A stretch of DNA of 64,000 bases from Paenibacillus sp. FSL R5-0345. GTDB taxonomy: Bacteria; Bacillota; Bacilli; Paenibacillales; Paenibacillaceae. The stretch's first letter is position 1. Every line of letters begins with the position of its first letter. The stretch spans positions 4,960,001 through 5,024,000 of the forward strand of contig NZ_CP009281.1 of the NCBI RefSeq assembly GCF_000758585.1. Direction: 5' to 3'. A program made the position numbers and the translations under genes. Positions 35,931 to 44,697 of the stretch are shown here, piece after piece. The notes below the pieces were generated by a model. The model had not been told where the DNA came from. It worked only from the letters and a program-made list of their open reading frames with translations, and ran no database searches.

Positions 35931-36536
35931 ATGACTACCAACAATTCATATATGGCTATTGTAGCTAACACATTGCGTGAGAAGAAAAGCAGCTACACAG
36001 TAGAAGAGATAATGCGTGTTTTCCATACCCCAGAAGAGCTATTGAACGCAACAGAGCAGGAGTTGATGCAAATTCCAGGGATCGGTAAAATCAAAGCACA
36101 GCAGGTTCTAGCCGCCCTTGAGCTTGCTAAGCTGTTAAATACTCCTAAAAGTCCGCCTTCTGTTATACGATCACCTCAGGACGCCTATGAACTGCTGTAT
36201 AGTGAGCTGGCATACTTGCAGAAGGAGCATTTTGTTTGTCTATTCCTTAATACCAAGAACCACATTATCGGCCAACCAGAGACGATCTCTATAGGCAGCT
36301 TAAGCTCTGCTATCGTGCATCCCCGCGAGGTGTTCCGCGCCGCTATCAAACGATCCAGTGCAGCTCTTATTTGCGCTCATAATCATCCCAGCGGCGATCC
36401 CACTCCATCTTCTGAAGATATATCTCTCACCTCTAGGTTAATACAAGCAGGCGAAATCGTCGGCATTGACGTGCTGGATCATCTGATCATCGGTGACAGC
36501 AGGTATGTAAGTTTGAAAGAAAAAGGGGTTATGTAA
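35931..36536 (+). CDS. radC: RadC-family JAB/MPN domain protein
   Basis: The 201-residue protein has a helix-hairpin-helix-like N-terminus (LMQIPGIGKIKAQQVLAALE) and a JAB/MPN metal-binding core with HNHPSGDPTPSSED, the HxHPSGxxxPSxxD signature. It ends DSRYVSLKEKGVM. Element-borne RadC copies are frequent on integrative elements; the biochemical role is unsettled. GGAGGAA precedes the ATG at 35931. Confidence 0.92.
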   Translation: MTTNNSYMAIVANTLREKKSSYTVEEIMRVFHTPEELLNATEQELMQIPGIGKIKAQQVLAALELAKLLNTPKSPPSVIRSPQDAYELLYSELAYLQKEHFVCLFLNTKNHIIGQPETISIGSLSSAIVHPREVFRAAIKRSSAALICAHNHPSGDPTPSSEDISLTSRLIQAGEIVGIDVLDHLIIGDSRYVSLKEKGVM

Positions 36537-36542
36537 CCAGAT

Positions 36543-36569
36543 GGGGAGTCAGTCAAATGACTGCTCCCC
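36543..36569 (+). terminator. Terminator after radC
   Basis: GGGGAGTCAGTCA pairs with TGACTGCTCCCC over nearly the whole length with a two-base loop, seven bases after the radC stop. Confidence 0.65.
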
Positions 36570-36679
36570 TACTTCATGGCCTTCGGCTATCCCACTCCTC
36601 TCGCTTCGCTCGTATAGATACCCCATCCTTCCACTACACACCACTTCTGTCCATACAGCTATACATCATCTGCTGGATG

Positions 36680-36907
36680 TTAATCCTTAAAAAGTGTACG
36701 TGGGTTGAAAGAGTATTCAGGATCATTAAGTCTTCTTATAAGTAATTCATGAGCAAAGTTGGTGTATGGTTCTGGCGCTTGATACTCTGGCTTAGGCCTA
36801 TTCATTAGCATTAGTAGATTTCGCCGATACTTATTGGCTTCAATCTGGGCAGCTGTAGTATTTGGAAGGGAGTCCTCCAAGTCTAAGGCTCTTAATAGTT
36901 CATCCAT
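36680..36907 (-). CDS. Small hypothetical protein
   Basis: The 75-residue soluble protein (begins MDELLRALDLEDSL, ends SFNPRTLFKD) is Asn/Glu/Arg-rich and helical. AGGAAGGATG lies 13-22 bases before the start. It is the last of a leftward series with the XRE regulator at 36983-37327. No family recognised. Confidence 0.5.
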   Translation of the reverse strand: MDELLRALDLEDSLPNTTAAQIEANKYRRNLLMLMNRPKPEYQAPEPYTNFAHELLIRRLNDPEYSFNPRTLFKD

Positions 36908-36915
36908 TTTTATGT

Positions 36916-37005
36916 CTACATCCTTCCTCTAATATCTTCATGAGGATTGCTAAAATCGACAACGATATCCATTCCACCATACTCAATCTTCTTCACACCC
37001 TTCAT
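36916..37005 (-). CDS. Possible 29-residue peptide overlapping the XRE gene
   Basis: An ATG inside the last codons of the XRE gene opens MKGVKKIEYGGMDIVVDFSN and runs to a TAG at 36916-36918, ending just before the 75-residue gene. The compact overlap suggests a coupled small gene, but there is no independent support. Confidence 0.25.
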   Translation of the reverse strand: MKGVKKIEYGGMDIVVDFSNPHEDIRGRM

Positions 37006-37327
37006 CAAGTTCTGCTACTGAGAATATCAGGGTTTTGTCCATGTACCATTCTTCATAAAGGTATGTATCTACTTGCTTTTCACAACGTCTTGGAATCGGC
37101 CTCAATCCATTCTCTACAGCTGAAAGAGTTGCAACATTCAACTTAAGCATTTTAGCCATTTCCACCTGAGAGAAGCCGTCTGCTACACGTTTTATCCGCA
37201 GCAATCCCCCCTTATCGAAGTATTGCTCATCCAGAAACACCATGACCTCACGACTTGAACACAAGAAGCGCATTACTAGATCAACTTCGGCTTCAGAGTA
37301 GCCGTAAAAGAACGTTTCACCTGTCAT
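36983..37327 (-). CDS. XRE-family regulator with helix-turn-helix in the second half
   Basis: The 114-residue protein starts at 37327 (AAGGATG upstream). The segment GFSQVEMAKMLKLNVATLSA then VENGLRPIPRRCEKQ is a Cro/CI-type helix-turn-helix. The first ~45 residues are acidic and helical. It is divergent from the HEPN-like gene with a 306-base spacer carrying a direct repeat, so it may regulate that pair. Confidence 0.72.
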   Translation of the reverse strand: MTGETFFYGYSEAEVDLVMRFLCSSREVMVFLDEQYFDKGGLLRIKRVADGFSQVEMAKMLKLNVATLSAVENGLRPIPRRCEKQVDTYLYEEWYMDKTLIFSVAELDEGCEED

Positions 37328-37633
37328 ATCATCATCCTTTTCTGTGTGAATTTGTCCTTTCCCAGCAGTAAAGAGCTTGTTTCCCAACCCTTATACACCT
37401 TTATAACCATTTAAGGGATATTATTCAATAAATATTTACATTTATTTTTAGTTAAATTTCGATATAAATATTAGTTCACATTCCGTTCACATTCACACCC
37501 ATCCTCAATCAAATTCATCGTAAATCCTTGTTACATATGGGTTCCAACCTCTTTGTCGTAGTGTTTCCAGAGAGTATTAAATGAAGTGTAGGAAGGGGGG
37601 CCTATGCTATAATTCTTAATGGAGGTGCTGGAA
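37328..37633. promoter_or_regulatory. Divergent spacer with direct repeat and TATAAT
   Basis: The spacer separates the XRE regulator and the HEPN-like gene. GTTCACATTC is repeated at 37474-37483 and 37485-37494, a candidate operator. TATAAT at 37609-37614 lies 20 bases before the HEPN-like start and suits its promoter. The rest is AT-rich without recognisable genes. Confidence 0.45.
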
Positions 37634-38518
37634 ATGGAGAAGTTACTTAAGTTGCTGGAAGAGATGCACGTTGATATAGATTCCTTCTGTGAAAAGCTGG
37701 GGATGTCTTTTGAAGAAGTAGCAGCGGCAGCAAATGCATCTCATGATGCATATACAGAACTTGGCCTGTTATATGCCTCTGTAATTAATGATGAACAGCA
37801 TCTATATCCCAAGCTTTTAGAATTCTTTAGTCCTTATGTTTCAGACAAGGAAGAGATCGCTGCCTTTATAACCCAAGTCTTACGGCTTCGTCAGAACTTT
37901 ATTCCACGCAGGATGCTTAACAGTATCGAACGGTTGGTCACATTGGCTGACGATACAGAGATCATTCGGCCTGGGAAGCATTCTCTTAAGATTTTTTATT
38001 TTGTAGTCTGTATAGAGACGCTGTACAGTTTGGTAGGAAGTCACCTTAAAAAATATGAAATTATCATAGACTTCTTCAACTCCTACATACCTGAGCCAGA
38101 TAAACAACTTATACTAAAAGGGTTTCGCCGCAATCTTTCTGATGACAAGTTCAACGTATATAGACAACCTGAGGAGACATATGAAGAGCATGTAGCGCGT
38201 CTTAAAGGCCCTACTGTAGACAGCACCTTTAACACACTGGTTACAATGGAGATTTTCGCCAGAGTAATCAATGAGCTAAGGAATTGCTTTGCACATGAAG
38301 GGGACTATTGGAAGTTCCACTTTGCAGAAAGTGATCACACTGTAATGAACTCACTCATAGTTGCTGAAAACAAGGAAGAGTTCCTGCAGGTGAAAAATGG
38401 CGCAGACCCTACTCACTTCAGAAGGGTGTATTCTGTAGATTTAAGCTATGAGCAATTTAAGGGTGCTTGCGTAAGGGGCTTCATTGAGATTGCACGGAGT
38501 CATCTACAAGCCACATAA
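37634..38518 (+). CDS. HEPN-like protein of unknown function
   Basis: The 294-residue soluble, largely helical protein starts at 37634, with GGAGG 11 bases upstream. Its C-terminal half contains INELRNCFAHEGDYW. The R-N-x3-H arrangement matches the Rx4-6H active site of HEPN-domain ribonucleases and MAE-type HEPN proteins found in defence and toxin systems. The N-terminal ~60 residues resemble a small helical DNA-binding or dimer domain. No partner nucleotidyltransferase is adjacent. A ribonuclease or defence role is inferred from this one motif. Confidence 0.55.
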   Translation: MEKLLKLLEEMHVDIDSFCEKLGMSFEEVAAAANASHDAYTELGLLYASVINDEQHLYPKLLEFFSPYVSDKEEIAAFITQVLRLRQNFIPRRMLNSIERLVTLADDTEIIRPGKHSLKIFYFVVCIETLYSLVGSHLKKYEIIIDFFNSYIPEPDKQLILKGFRRNLSDDKFNVYRQPEETYEEHVARLKGPTVDSTFNTLVTMEIFARVINELRNCFAHEGDYWKFHFAESDHTVMNSLIVAENKEEFLQVKNGADPTHFRRVYSVDLSYEQFKGACVRGFIEIARSHLQAT

Positions 38519-38635
38519 CGTAGAAAAAATTATGATCATAGAGAACACGCTAACTTCAATCCGACTTGCACAGGTAATTCAGAAGCTCAGCTCTTTGCTC
38601 CCTATAAAACATATGGCACTTTAGGTGCAAGTTCA

Positions 38636-39424
38636 TCAGGAAGATAACTCCCCAAGCTGCTTCGATGGGACATAGAGTAAAGAGTTTATGTCTTTTGTTT
38701 CAAGTGTAGAGGTAATAATATCGAACAGATTCACACCGTACTCATATCCATATTCTCTTATTTTTGCTTGTGTTGTCCTAGTAACACTGTTTTTAACGCC
38801 GAGATTAAGCATACGAACTTCATCCTGTAGCTTCTTCGGCATGGCTGTAATATCAGGTAGAATCCAGTAGTCTTTGGCGGCGGCAAAATCCTCAGTAGTA
38901 AGTTCCGTTACTCTCTTCATGGGTTCAAAACGATAACGAAGCTCCACTCTTGTCCATGTATCCGTCTTTACTCCCCGTACCTTTAGCATCTGCTCCTGTT
39001 TATCATAAGCATGAAGCTGAACAGGTGAAGATTCCCGCCCCAGATATAAAGAAGTAGGGTAACATTTCTTAGTTGCTTTCTTCGGAGGGGAAACAACATG
39101 TAGCTCTTCATACGGTAAGCTGCTATCAAAGGCCATATCAATTCTCCTAGCCTTCCATCTGATAAGTGGGATTAACTTAAATACGGCTTGCAGTAATGGG
39201 CTTTCGTTTGAATAACCTTGAAACGATAATGCTGTAGAGTAGTTAGCATAGGGAGCTTTGGGGAAGTGGCTAAGGATAACTCCATATCTTTTATCCCTTA
39301 CGACGAAGCTGTAATTAGCGCTGGACGTGTATCCATAGCGTTTAATAATCGTGTTGTAGAGTAGCTGTCTACCAACATCGTCCAGTTGTATCTTCAGATG
39401 CTTTGTATCTGTTAATAGTTCCAT
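38636..39424 (-). CDS. Rolling-circle-type replication initiation factor
   Basis: The 262-residue protein resembles Rep_trans/replication initiation factors of integrative elements and rolling-circle plasmids. Characteristic segments are RWKARRIDMAFDSSLPYEEL, YLGRESSPVQLHAYDKQEQ and TWTRVELRYRF. The family nicks an origin and forms a 5'-phosphotyrosine bond; the catalytic Tyr cannot be assigned with certainty. AGGATGAG lies just before the ATG. It is shorter than Tn916 Orf20 homologues. A perfect palindrome lies about 490 bases upstream (39909-39970). Confidence 0.72.
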   Translation of the reverse strand: MELLTDTKHLKIQLDDVGRQLLYNTIIKRYGYTSSANYSFVVRDKRYGVILSHFPKAPYANYSTALSFQGYSNESPLLQAVFKLIPLIRWKARRIDMAFDSSLPYEELHVVSPPKKATKKCYPTSLYLGRESSPVQLHAYDKQEQMLKVRGVKTDTWTRVELRYRFEPMKRVTELTTEDFAAAKDYWILPDITAMPKKLQDEVRMLNLGVKNSVTRTTQAKIREYGYEYGVNLFDIITSTLETKDINSLLYVPSKQLGELSS

Positions 39425-40113
39425 TTCGGCTCATCCTGTTCATATGGGTTGAGTACAATGACAGGAAACTGGGTCATATTATACTCTCATCCCTAGAACA
39501 ACCATTTGAGATCATTTTGCATAGAGGAACCTATGTTCTAATTTTGTTTCTTTTAGTGTCATATCCAGCAAGCCTATATGCATGCCAAGTATCCTTCTCA
39601 TTCCGCTCCAAGCTTCTCTGTTAAACTTAAAATATTATAAGGAATCAATTGCTAATGTGCGTATCCCGCCCATTCATGTTCTACACTGAACCTAAGCCAC
39701 GCTGTGTACGCCCAGCTTCCATGATACAGAAGGGAAGCATATATCCCTGAATCCATACTTCAATCTTTACATTTTAATAGAGTGCTCTCCCACTGCTTCC
39801 CACCCACAAACAGGTTAGTCTCCAACCATTACGTATATAACTGGCTAGGAAACATAGATAGCACAGGTAGTAGTACTAACCTTACGGGCACATAAAGGTC
39901 GAATGGTTAACGTACCGTTCGGAGTAAGCTCGGCTCAGTTTCGCTACCGCTCACTTCCTTACGGTACGTTCATACCAGCTAAGGGCGCGGATGATGATAT
40001 CTTTTTCTTCTTTAAAGTCTCCCGCAGCATCCGTTATGCGCTGCAGGAAAGTGACGTACCTATAAATATACTTGCATTACAAGCTGAAAGGTTTGGATTA
40101 CAGAAAATATTCC
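39425..40113. other. Non-coding stretch upstream of the replication initiation factor
   Basis: I see no credible gene in these 689 bases. The prominent feature is the inverted repeat at 39909-39970. Two shorter open frames have no ribosome site or homology. The region is a plausible home for an origin of replication or transfer and for the promoter of the leftward initiation factor. Confidence 0.5.
39909..39970. repeat. Long inverted repeat, candidate replication or transfer origin
   Basis: AACGTACCGT (39909-39918) and ACGGTACGTT (39961-39970) are perfect inverses. Pairing can extend inward with gaps (CGGA against TCCTT), leaving a loop of about 35 bases rich in CGCT and GCTC. Its location between the two regulator/replication genes fits a double-strand origin or oriT. 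Confidence 0.5.
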
Positions 40114-40923
40114 TTATGAGCTTGCCATCCAAATTCTTGTATGCTCTTTAATTCGCCGTACATGATACTTAACGGTATTAATAGGAACCCCACACTCATC
40201 AGCAATACTTTGTTCCTTGTATCCCTGTAAACGTAAATAAGCAATTCGTGCCTGAACAGGATTCTTTTCGTTAACATACTGGACAATTTCTTTTTCTGTC
40301 TCTTCATCCATAAGGTGACTGCCCACATCTCCCGTCAAAGAACCTTTCGGTGTCCAGTAACGCAGATCTACCTTTAGCACCTTTAAACGGTATTTGTGTG
40401 CTTTCCTATCATATTTGTAGCCTAGTTGTTTAATCATATAACCGTGCTTTAGACGTAGGTATAGAAACCTCCCCAAATACATTAAGAAACCGTCAGAAAG
40501 ATTGCCGTACCTGTGCTCCCGCTCCCAGAACCGCTTTAATACATCAGAAAAAACAAGATATGAATCCTGATACAGTCCAAGCATAGACGGCTTTGCATAC
40601 CAGCAACAGGCTATCACACGCTGAATCGTACGTGAGATCACAACTTGGACTAAGGGATTGCTGAAAGTAGCATTTACATTTTCAGCTGTATGCGTCTTCT
40701 GGCTCAACAATCCCTCCAGCAAACTATACGCTTCTTCAATGAGCTCCATAGGTTTATCCACATTACGCTCCATTTGACTGAACACAAGCTGGCTTTGACA
40801 TCGCCATAACTGAGCGCGTTCAGTGCTATGAAGAAGGATACTCCCTGAAGGTGGACTCAGCCATATCTTCATGAACACCACAAACTGTCTTTCAAAACCT
40901 TTCCTCCACGCTTGATAATCCAT
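40114..40923 (-). CDS. Regulator with sigma-region-4/LuxR-like C-terminal HTH
   Basis: The 269-residue protein has a long helical N-terminal region without recognised domain. Its C-terminal helix-turn-helix (ARIAYLRLQGYKEQSIADEC then GVPINTVKYHVRRIKEH) matches sigma-70 region 4 or LuxR-type HTHs. AAGGAAG precedes the ATG. It is transcribed leftward between the nuclease-like gene and the replication factor. It may be an element-specific transcription activator. Confidence 0.62.
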   Translation of the reverse strand: MDYQAWRKGFERQFVVFMKIWLSPPSGSILLHSTERAQLWRCQSQLVFSQMERNVDKPMELIEEAYSLLEGLLSQKTHTAENVNATFSNPLVQVVISRTIQRVIACCWYAKPSMLGLYQDSYLVFSDVLKRFWEREHRYGNLSDGFLMYLGRFLYLRLKHGYMIKQLGYKYDRKAHKYRLKVLKVDLRYWTPKGSLTGDVGSHLMDEETEKEIVQYVNEKNPVQARIAYLRLQGYKEQSIADECGVPINTVKYHVRRIKEHTRIWMASS

Positions 40924-41164
40924 AGATAACTTCCTTTCTTTTAGAGGTTAGTAGTGGGTACTGCTGAATGCAAAAAAAGGACAGATAGAAGACGCAGTTA
41001 AAGGCACCATCGCACCTTTGATCCTACGAACTACTACCTGTCCTACTACCCTGCGATCCTACACTACATCCCATCTACAACCCTACTCACACTGCATACT
41101 TATAGCTGTTCCAATAAACCTTAAATCCAATCCCTCATACTGCAAATTTTCTAACTTACCCTGA
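40924..41164. other. Intergenic spacer of the nuclease-like gene
   Basis: The 241-base spacer is pyrimidine-rich on the plus strand, with short repeats of CCTACTAC/CTACTACC type, and a loose hairpin (AAAGGCACC with GCACCTTTG region). No gene is seen. Confidence 0.4.
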
Positions 41165-42112
41165 TCAGTAAAACTGTCTGATAGGCTGATCTGGGCTGTT
41201 CCATAGGGCTCTAATCTCCTCTATACGCTGCCTTTTCATGGCTGTTCCAATGTTCCCCATACCTACTGAAGACTGGCTTAAAACGTCAATAAATTGCTCT
41301 GTGAAGGCTCTCACGTCCATCGCTCTACAGATGTCTTCTACTGTAATGTAAACCATACGGCAGTATCTTGGATTCCATATTCCAAGCCTGTTTATTTGAG
41401 GAACAAAGTCTGGAGTAAGGCAGGATAATATCCAATAGCCAATAAGCTGCCGCAGATGCCGCACAGCATATTTGAAGCTGGATTCCACCTTAATCTCAAT
41501 CAGTGTGTTATCCAGAATCAAATCCCCGTCAGCACCGCCTACAAGCCCTGTAATGGCCCTTCCAAATGATGGGTTACACATTATGCCCTGCCCTGCAATG
41601 AAGAATGATTGCCGTTCCTGAGTGTTTGTAATCAAGCCTCTAAGATCGACGATATCAGCATCCACTACACTCATAGGACCACGTACATCCATGTATCCAG
41701 AACGGTAATAGCTTTCAAGATGGGCCAAAATCAGGCTATCTTGCAATAGAACATCGTCCATTTCCATTTGACCGCTAATATACCTATTCCTGTGCTCTAC
41801 TATGGATGTTAAACGGGAATTCAGATGGGCATCGGAAGTTGACCACCGCTCCAAGCCAGCAAATGCCGTTAGCTCTTCTGCGGTCTGTTCCTGATGGACA
41901 CCGTTTATTCTTTGCACATATGCACGAAGTAAATAATCGTATCCATGACCTATTAGTCCTGCTGTGGAATACTCTCGCGGGACAATCTGCGTAGGATTGG
42001 TTGGGAATGGATCTCCACCATCAACATTCTGGAAGTGCACCTTCATATTTGGGATTGTTGCAAATAGAGCCTTGATGTTGTTATCAAACGTCAGCAAGCT
42101 TGTCAGAGACAT
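41165..42112 (-). CDS. PD-(D/E)XK nuclease-like protein
   Basis: The 315-residue soluble protein contains GGADGDLILDNTLIEIKVES followed by RHLRQLIGYWIL. The arrangement Asp-x-x-Leu, then hydrophobic-E-I-K, then a helix with RQ..GY, is the core of PD-(D/E)XK nucleases such as Cas4/RecB-like proteins. The remaining sequence is not recognised. GGAGGG lies eight bases before the ATG. It lies 52 bases downstream of the Gp2/CRI-type replication protein and is probably co-transcribed, suggesting a role in processing element DNA or in defence. Confidence 0.6.
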   Translation of the reverse strand: MSLTSLLTFDNNIKALFATIPNMKVHFQNVDGGDPFPTNPTQIVPREYSTAGLIGHGYDYLLRAYVQRINGVHQEQTAEELTAFAGLERWSTSDAHLNSRLTSIVEHRNRYISGQMEMDDVLLQDSLILAHLESYYRSGYMDVRGPMSVVDADIVDLRGLITNTQERQSFFIAGQGIMCNPSFGRAITGLVGGADGDLILDNTLIEIKVESSFKYAVRHLRQLIGYWILSCLTPDFVPQINRLGIWNPRYCRMVYITVEDICRAMDVRAFTEQFIDVLSQSSVGMGNIGTAMKRQRIEEIRALWNSPDQPIRQFY

Positions 42113-42164
42113 AAAAGCCCTCCTTCAGTATGGCTAGTTTGTAGAGAAGATTAAACGATTCACT

Positions 42165-43199
42165 TCACTTTTTGTCTCTTTGGTTTCTAGACTTAGGAGT
42201 TCTCAGCAACCTTCTATATTCTCCATTTTCTTCTGTTTGTTTGGTTAAGTCTGAAATCGTTGCTTCATTAGCCGAAAAAGGAAGAGTTAGCGGCGGCAAA
42301 TCCACCATCCCCAGAATCGGAGACACACCAGCAGTTTTAAGTTCATTCAGATATCTGATTTGTGTGCGGCGGCTGATACCATCCAAGGCATTGCGTCCAT
42401 AAGCATCTATAAATCCCATCAGTCTGATTGCCGCTCCAGCTCCGTAGAGATCTGCCAGCTTCCTCTGCGCTTCATTAGCCGAAGAGACCCTCAGATTAGC
42501 TGTGGGCAACATATTGAAGTATTTTGCAATCAAAGCACCCGTCACTTTATCTGTGCTTAAGTCGCCAAATTTATGGGAATCAATAGATTTGTCTCTGTAG
42601 AAGTCATCTGTTTTGTGCCTTACTTCGTATCTCAAAATCCCTTTGCTACGTTCAATATCCTCCTGAGTAACGCCACACTCATCAAACAGCTTATTCTGCT
42701 TGTCATAGAAATAATGCTGCTTAGAATCGCAACTAAAGTACACCGATTCTTCAGCGACTGGCTTAGTCTTGTACTTTGCAATACGGACTTTGCTTAAAGC
42801 CACAATATAAGCTGTTACTTGATCTCCGACCTGGAAATCATGATAGGTATCCATTCGGCGCACAGTCCACTCAGGAATAGGATCAGCTTCTATACCTATA
42901 CTTCCCAGGCATCCTTCGATTGTGGAATACACACTATATCGGTTACTGTCATTAAGTGGCATCACAGAAGAACCTGTAACCAGTTTGGGCAGGGATGGAA
43001 TACATACCTTAAGCTTCTGATTCTGAACAGTGTATTTAACAGTCACCTTACATGGGAAACCTTCTAATGTGTAGCGGTAGCACAGATAGTCTTTGTTATC
43101 GTTATGATGATAAGTGTGATGGTCAGTGCTCTTAAGAATGCTCAAAGTTTCTGAGCTTAGAGCAACCATAGTTTCCAGCTCCAATGTGTCTATCTTCAT
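42165..43199 (-). CDS. Phage Gp2/CRI-type replication protein
   Basis: The 344-residue protein follows the layout of filamentous-phage replication proteins (Gp2, Phage_CRI and Phage_X domains): EWTVRRMDTYHDFQVGDQVT with the conserved R-x-D, then SVYFSCDSKQHYFYDKQNKL and GILRYEVRHKTDD, matching the FYDK and RFE-x-R landmarks. These enzymes nick DNA at a rolling-circle origin. The start at 43199 is chosen from GGGGAG eight bases upstream. A second, unrelated-looking initiator is encoded 2.7 kb to the left. Confidence 0.7.
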   Translation of the reverse strand: MKIDTLELETMVALSSETLSILKSTDHHTYHHNDNKDYLCYRYTLEGFPCKVTVKYTVQNQKLKVCIPSLPKLVTGSSVMPLNDSNRYSVYSTIEGCLGSIGIEADPIPEWTVRRMDTYHDFQVGDQVTAYIVALSKVRIAKYKTKPVAEESVYFSCDSKQHYFYDKQNKLFDECGVTQEDIERSKGILRYEVRHKTDDFYRDKSIDSHKFGDLSTDKVTGALIAKYFNMLPTANLRVSSANEAQRKLADLYGAGAAIRLMGFIDAYGRNALDGISRRTQIRYLNELKTAGVSPILGMVDLPPLTLPFSANEATISDLTKQTEENGEYRRLLRTPKSRNQRDKK

Positions 43200-43442
43200 T
43201 TCCAGCACTCCCCTTGTTGTCTGCTGTTCCGTTATGTTTATCTGTGTTGTGCAATAATTGTCATAGTTAGTGGTATTGTTACTAGAGATTTTGTAGTCCA
43301 GCCCATATGTCTCTCTCCCTTCACTCCAATATTTGACTACGACAACAGGATAACATCCTATCCCCTAAAAAGCAACACTAAGTATTGCCTAAAAGAAATA
43401 GTTATGTTACAATTCAATTACAAGCCAAAGGAGGACATATAC
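43200..43442. promoter_or_regulatory. Divergent spacer between replication protein and XRE gene
   Basis: This 243-base region must hold promoters for both genes. It contains AT-rich stretches but no repeat that I would call an operator. Confidence 0.4.
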
Positions 43443-44018
43443 ATGAGCGAACTTATCCCATATGAAACAACCGAAGAAGACTTAGTTAAACTTAGCCAAA
43501 TGGATTTTGGCGGCATACACAAATTTATCAGGGAAAAGGCTAATCAATTGAACCCAGGGAAATTCACTGTAAATTCTCTTTCAGAGTTGGTAGGCATCGC
43601 ACCTTCAACGATTTCAAAAGTAGAGACTGGAAAACAGAAAAAACTGTCTTCAGATATTCTGGACAAGATATCCAAGAAGATCTCAGTTCCGCTTGAAGTG
43701 TTTAATCCTGAGTACTATAAGATAGATCCAAAACCCTTCACCATTTGCGGCATTACATCCAATGTCCATAACTTTAATATTCTTGCCCCTTCTTACCGCA
43801 TGCAGGTGAGTTTAAAAGCATTCTCCCCTTCTGGTGTTCTTTACAAAGAACTAGAGGAGATCGTTCCGCTGTCCGTACTGGAATCAGAAGAATTTATATG
43901 GGAAATTGAACAATTAATCGAAAAGATAAAGATTCGGCGTAATACCTGGGTTAGAAAGCAGAGTGCTGTTGAACAGTTGAATGAGTGGAGTCAAGCTGGA
44001 GAAGAAGAACATGATTGA
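43443..44018 (+). CDS. XRE-family regulator
   Basis: The 191-residue protein starts at 43443, preceded by AAAGGAGG. Residues about 25-80 form a Cro/CI-type helix-turn-helix (FTVNSLSELVGIAPSTISKV then ETGKQKKLSSDILDKI). The rest is an unrecognised ~110-residue domain, ending in a basic helical tail. Its stop overlaps the start of the next gene (ATGATTGA), so the two are coupled. It is divergent from the Gp2-type replication gene and may repress it. Confidence 0.78.
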   Translation: MSELIPYETTEEDLVKLSQMDFGGIHKFIREKANQLNPGKFTVNSLSELVGIAPSTISKVETGKQKKLSSDILDKISKKISVPLEVFNPEYYKIDPKPFTICGITSNVHNFNILAPSYRMQVSLKAFSPSGVLYKELEEIVPLSVLESEEFIWEIEQLIEKIKIRRNTWVRKQSAVEQLNEWSQAGEEEHD

Positions 44019-44655
44019 TTTGACTAACGGTGTAGATATTTCTGCACATGGAATAGAAACTGCGGTCAGCGTAGTTCCACCGAAGTTTATTAATCTTCAA
44101 GATAAGGCGGTTGAATTAGCGCCTGATTTCCCTAATATGATGTACACCCTGTGGGGATTCATCTGTGCTAACAGAAGGTTCCCTTCACAAACTGAATATA
44201 CACTTCACTTCCTTAGCATCCACGCCAGTGTCCTTTCTTCTCTGGATGAGAGTGCTATCAAAGCCAGATTGCTTCGGGCGTTCCCTTCCCTTATCAGGGA
44301 AATTCATTTTTATGCTCTGGTTAAGGAATCTGGCTTCTTTCAAGAAGTAAACTATTCAGCTAAATTGGATGTTGAGGATGGCACAGATCTTTCCGTAAGA
44401 TGTGGAGGTTATGAATATGGGGTTTCTTGTTATGTGCAAACCGAAAGATCTCTGGAGTACAGAAGACGAAAAAGAAGCCGCCCACGTAATCCCAAGGCTA
44501 ACTCCATTGAACTTCCGCTAGACTTAAGCTCAGGAAATACAGTCAACGGATGGATTTTCTATAATAGAAATCATGTTCACGTTTTGCTGGACCACATAAT
44601 CGAATATGCATCCAAGAACTACAATCAGGGCTTTCTGGATGTTATGGGTGTCTAA
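44011..44655 (+). CDS. Protein of unknown function coupled to the XRE regulator
   Basis: The 214-residue soluble protein begins eight bases inside the end of the XRE gene. The middle carries a basic patch (YRRRKRSRPRNPK), and the end (VHVLLDHIIEYASKNYNQG) is helical. No family recognised. The tight coupling suggests that it works with the regulator, in control of replication or excision. Confidence 0.6.
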   Translation: MIDLTNGVDISAHGIETAVSVVPPKFINLQDKAVELAPDFPNMMYTLWGFICANRRFPSQTEYTLHFLSIHASVLSSLDESAIKARLLRAFPSLIREIHFYALVKESGFFQEVNYSAKLDVEDGTDLSVRCGGYEYGVSCYVQTERSLEYRRRKRSRPRNPKANSIELPLDLSSGNTVNGWIFYNRNHVHVLLDHIIEYASKNYNQGFLDVMGV

Positions 44656-44697
44656 AAAATGAAGAGGTGTCAAAGTGACACCCCTTGCTACTGTTAT

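Noticed and set aside
39903..40151. 82-residue plus-strand frame over the palindrome
   Set aside because: No ribosome site, overlaps the inverted repeat and the end of the leftward regulator; reads as chance.
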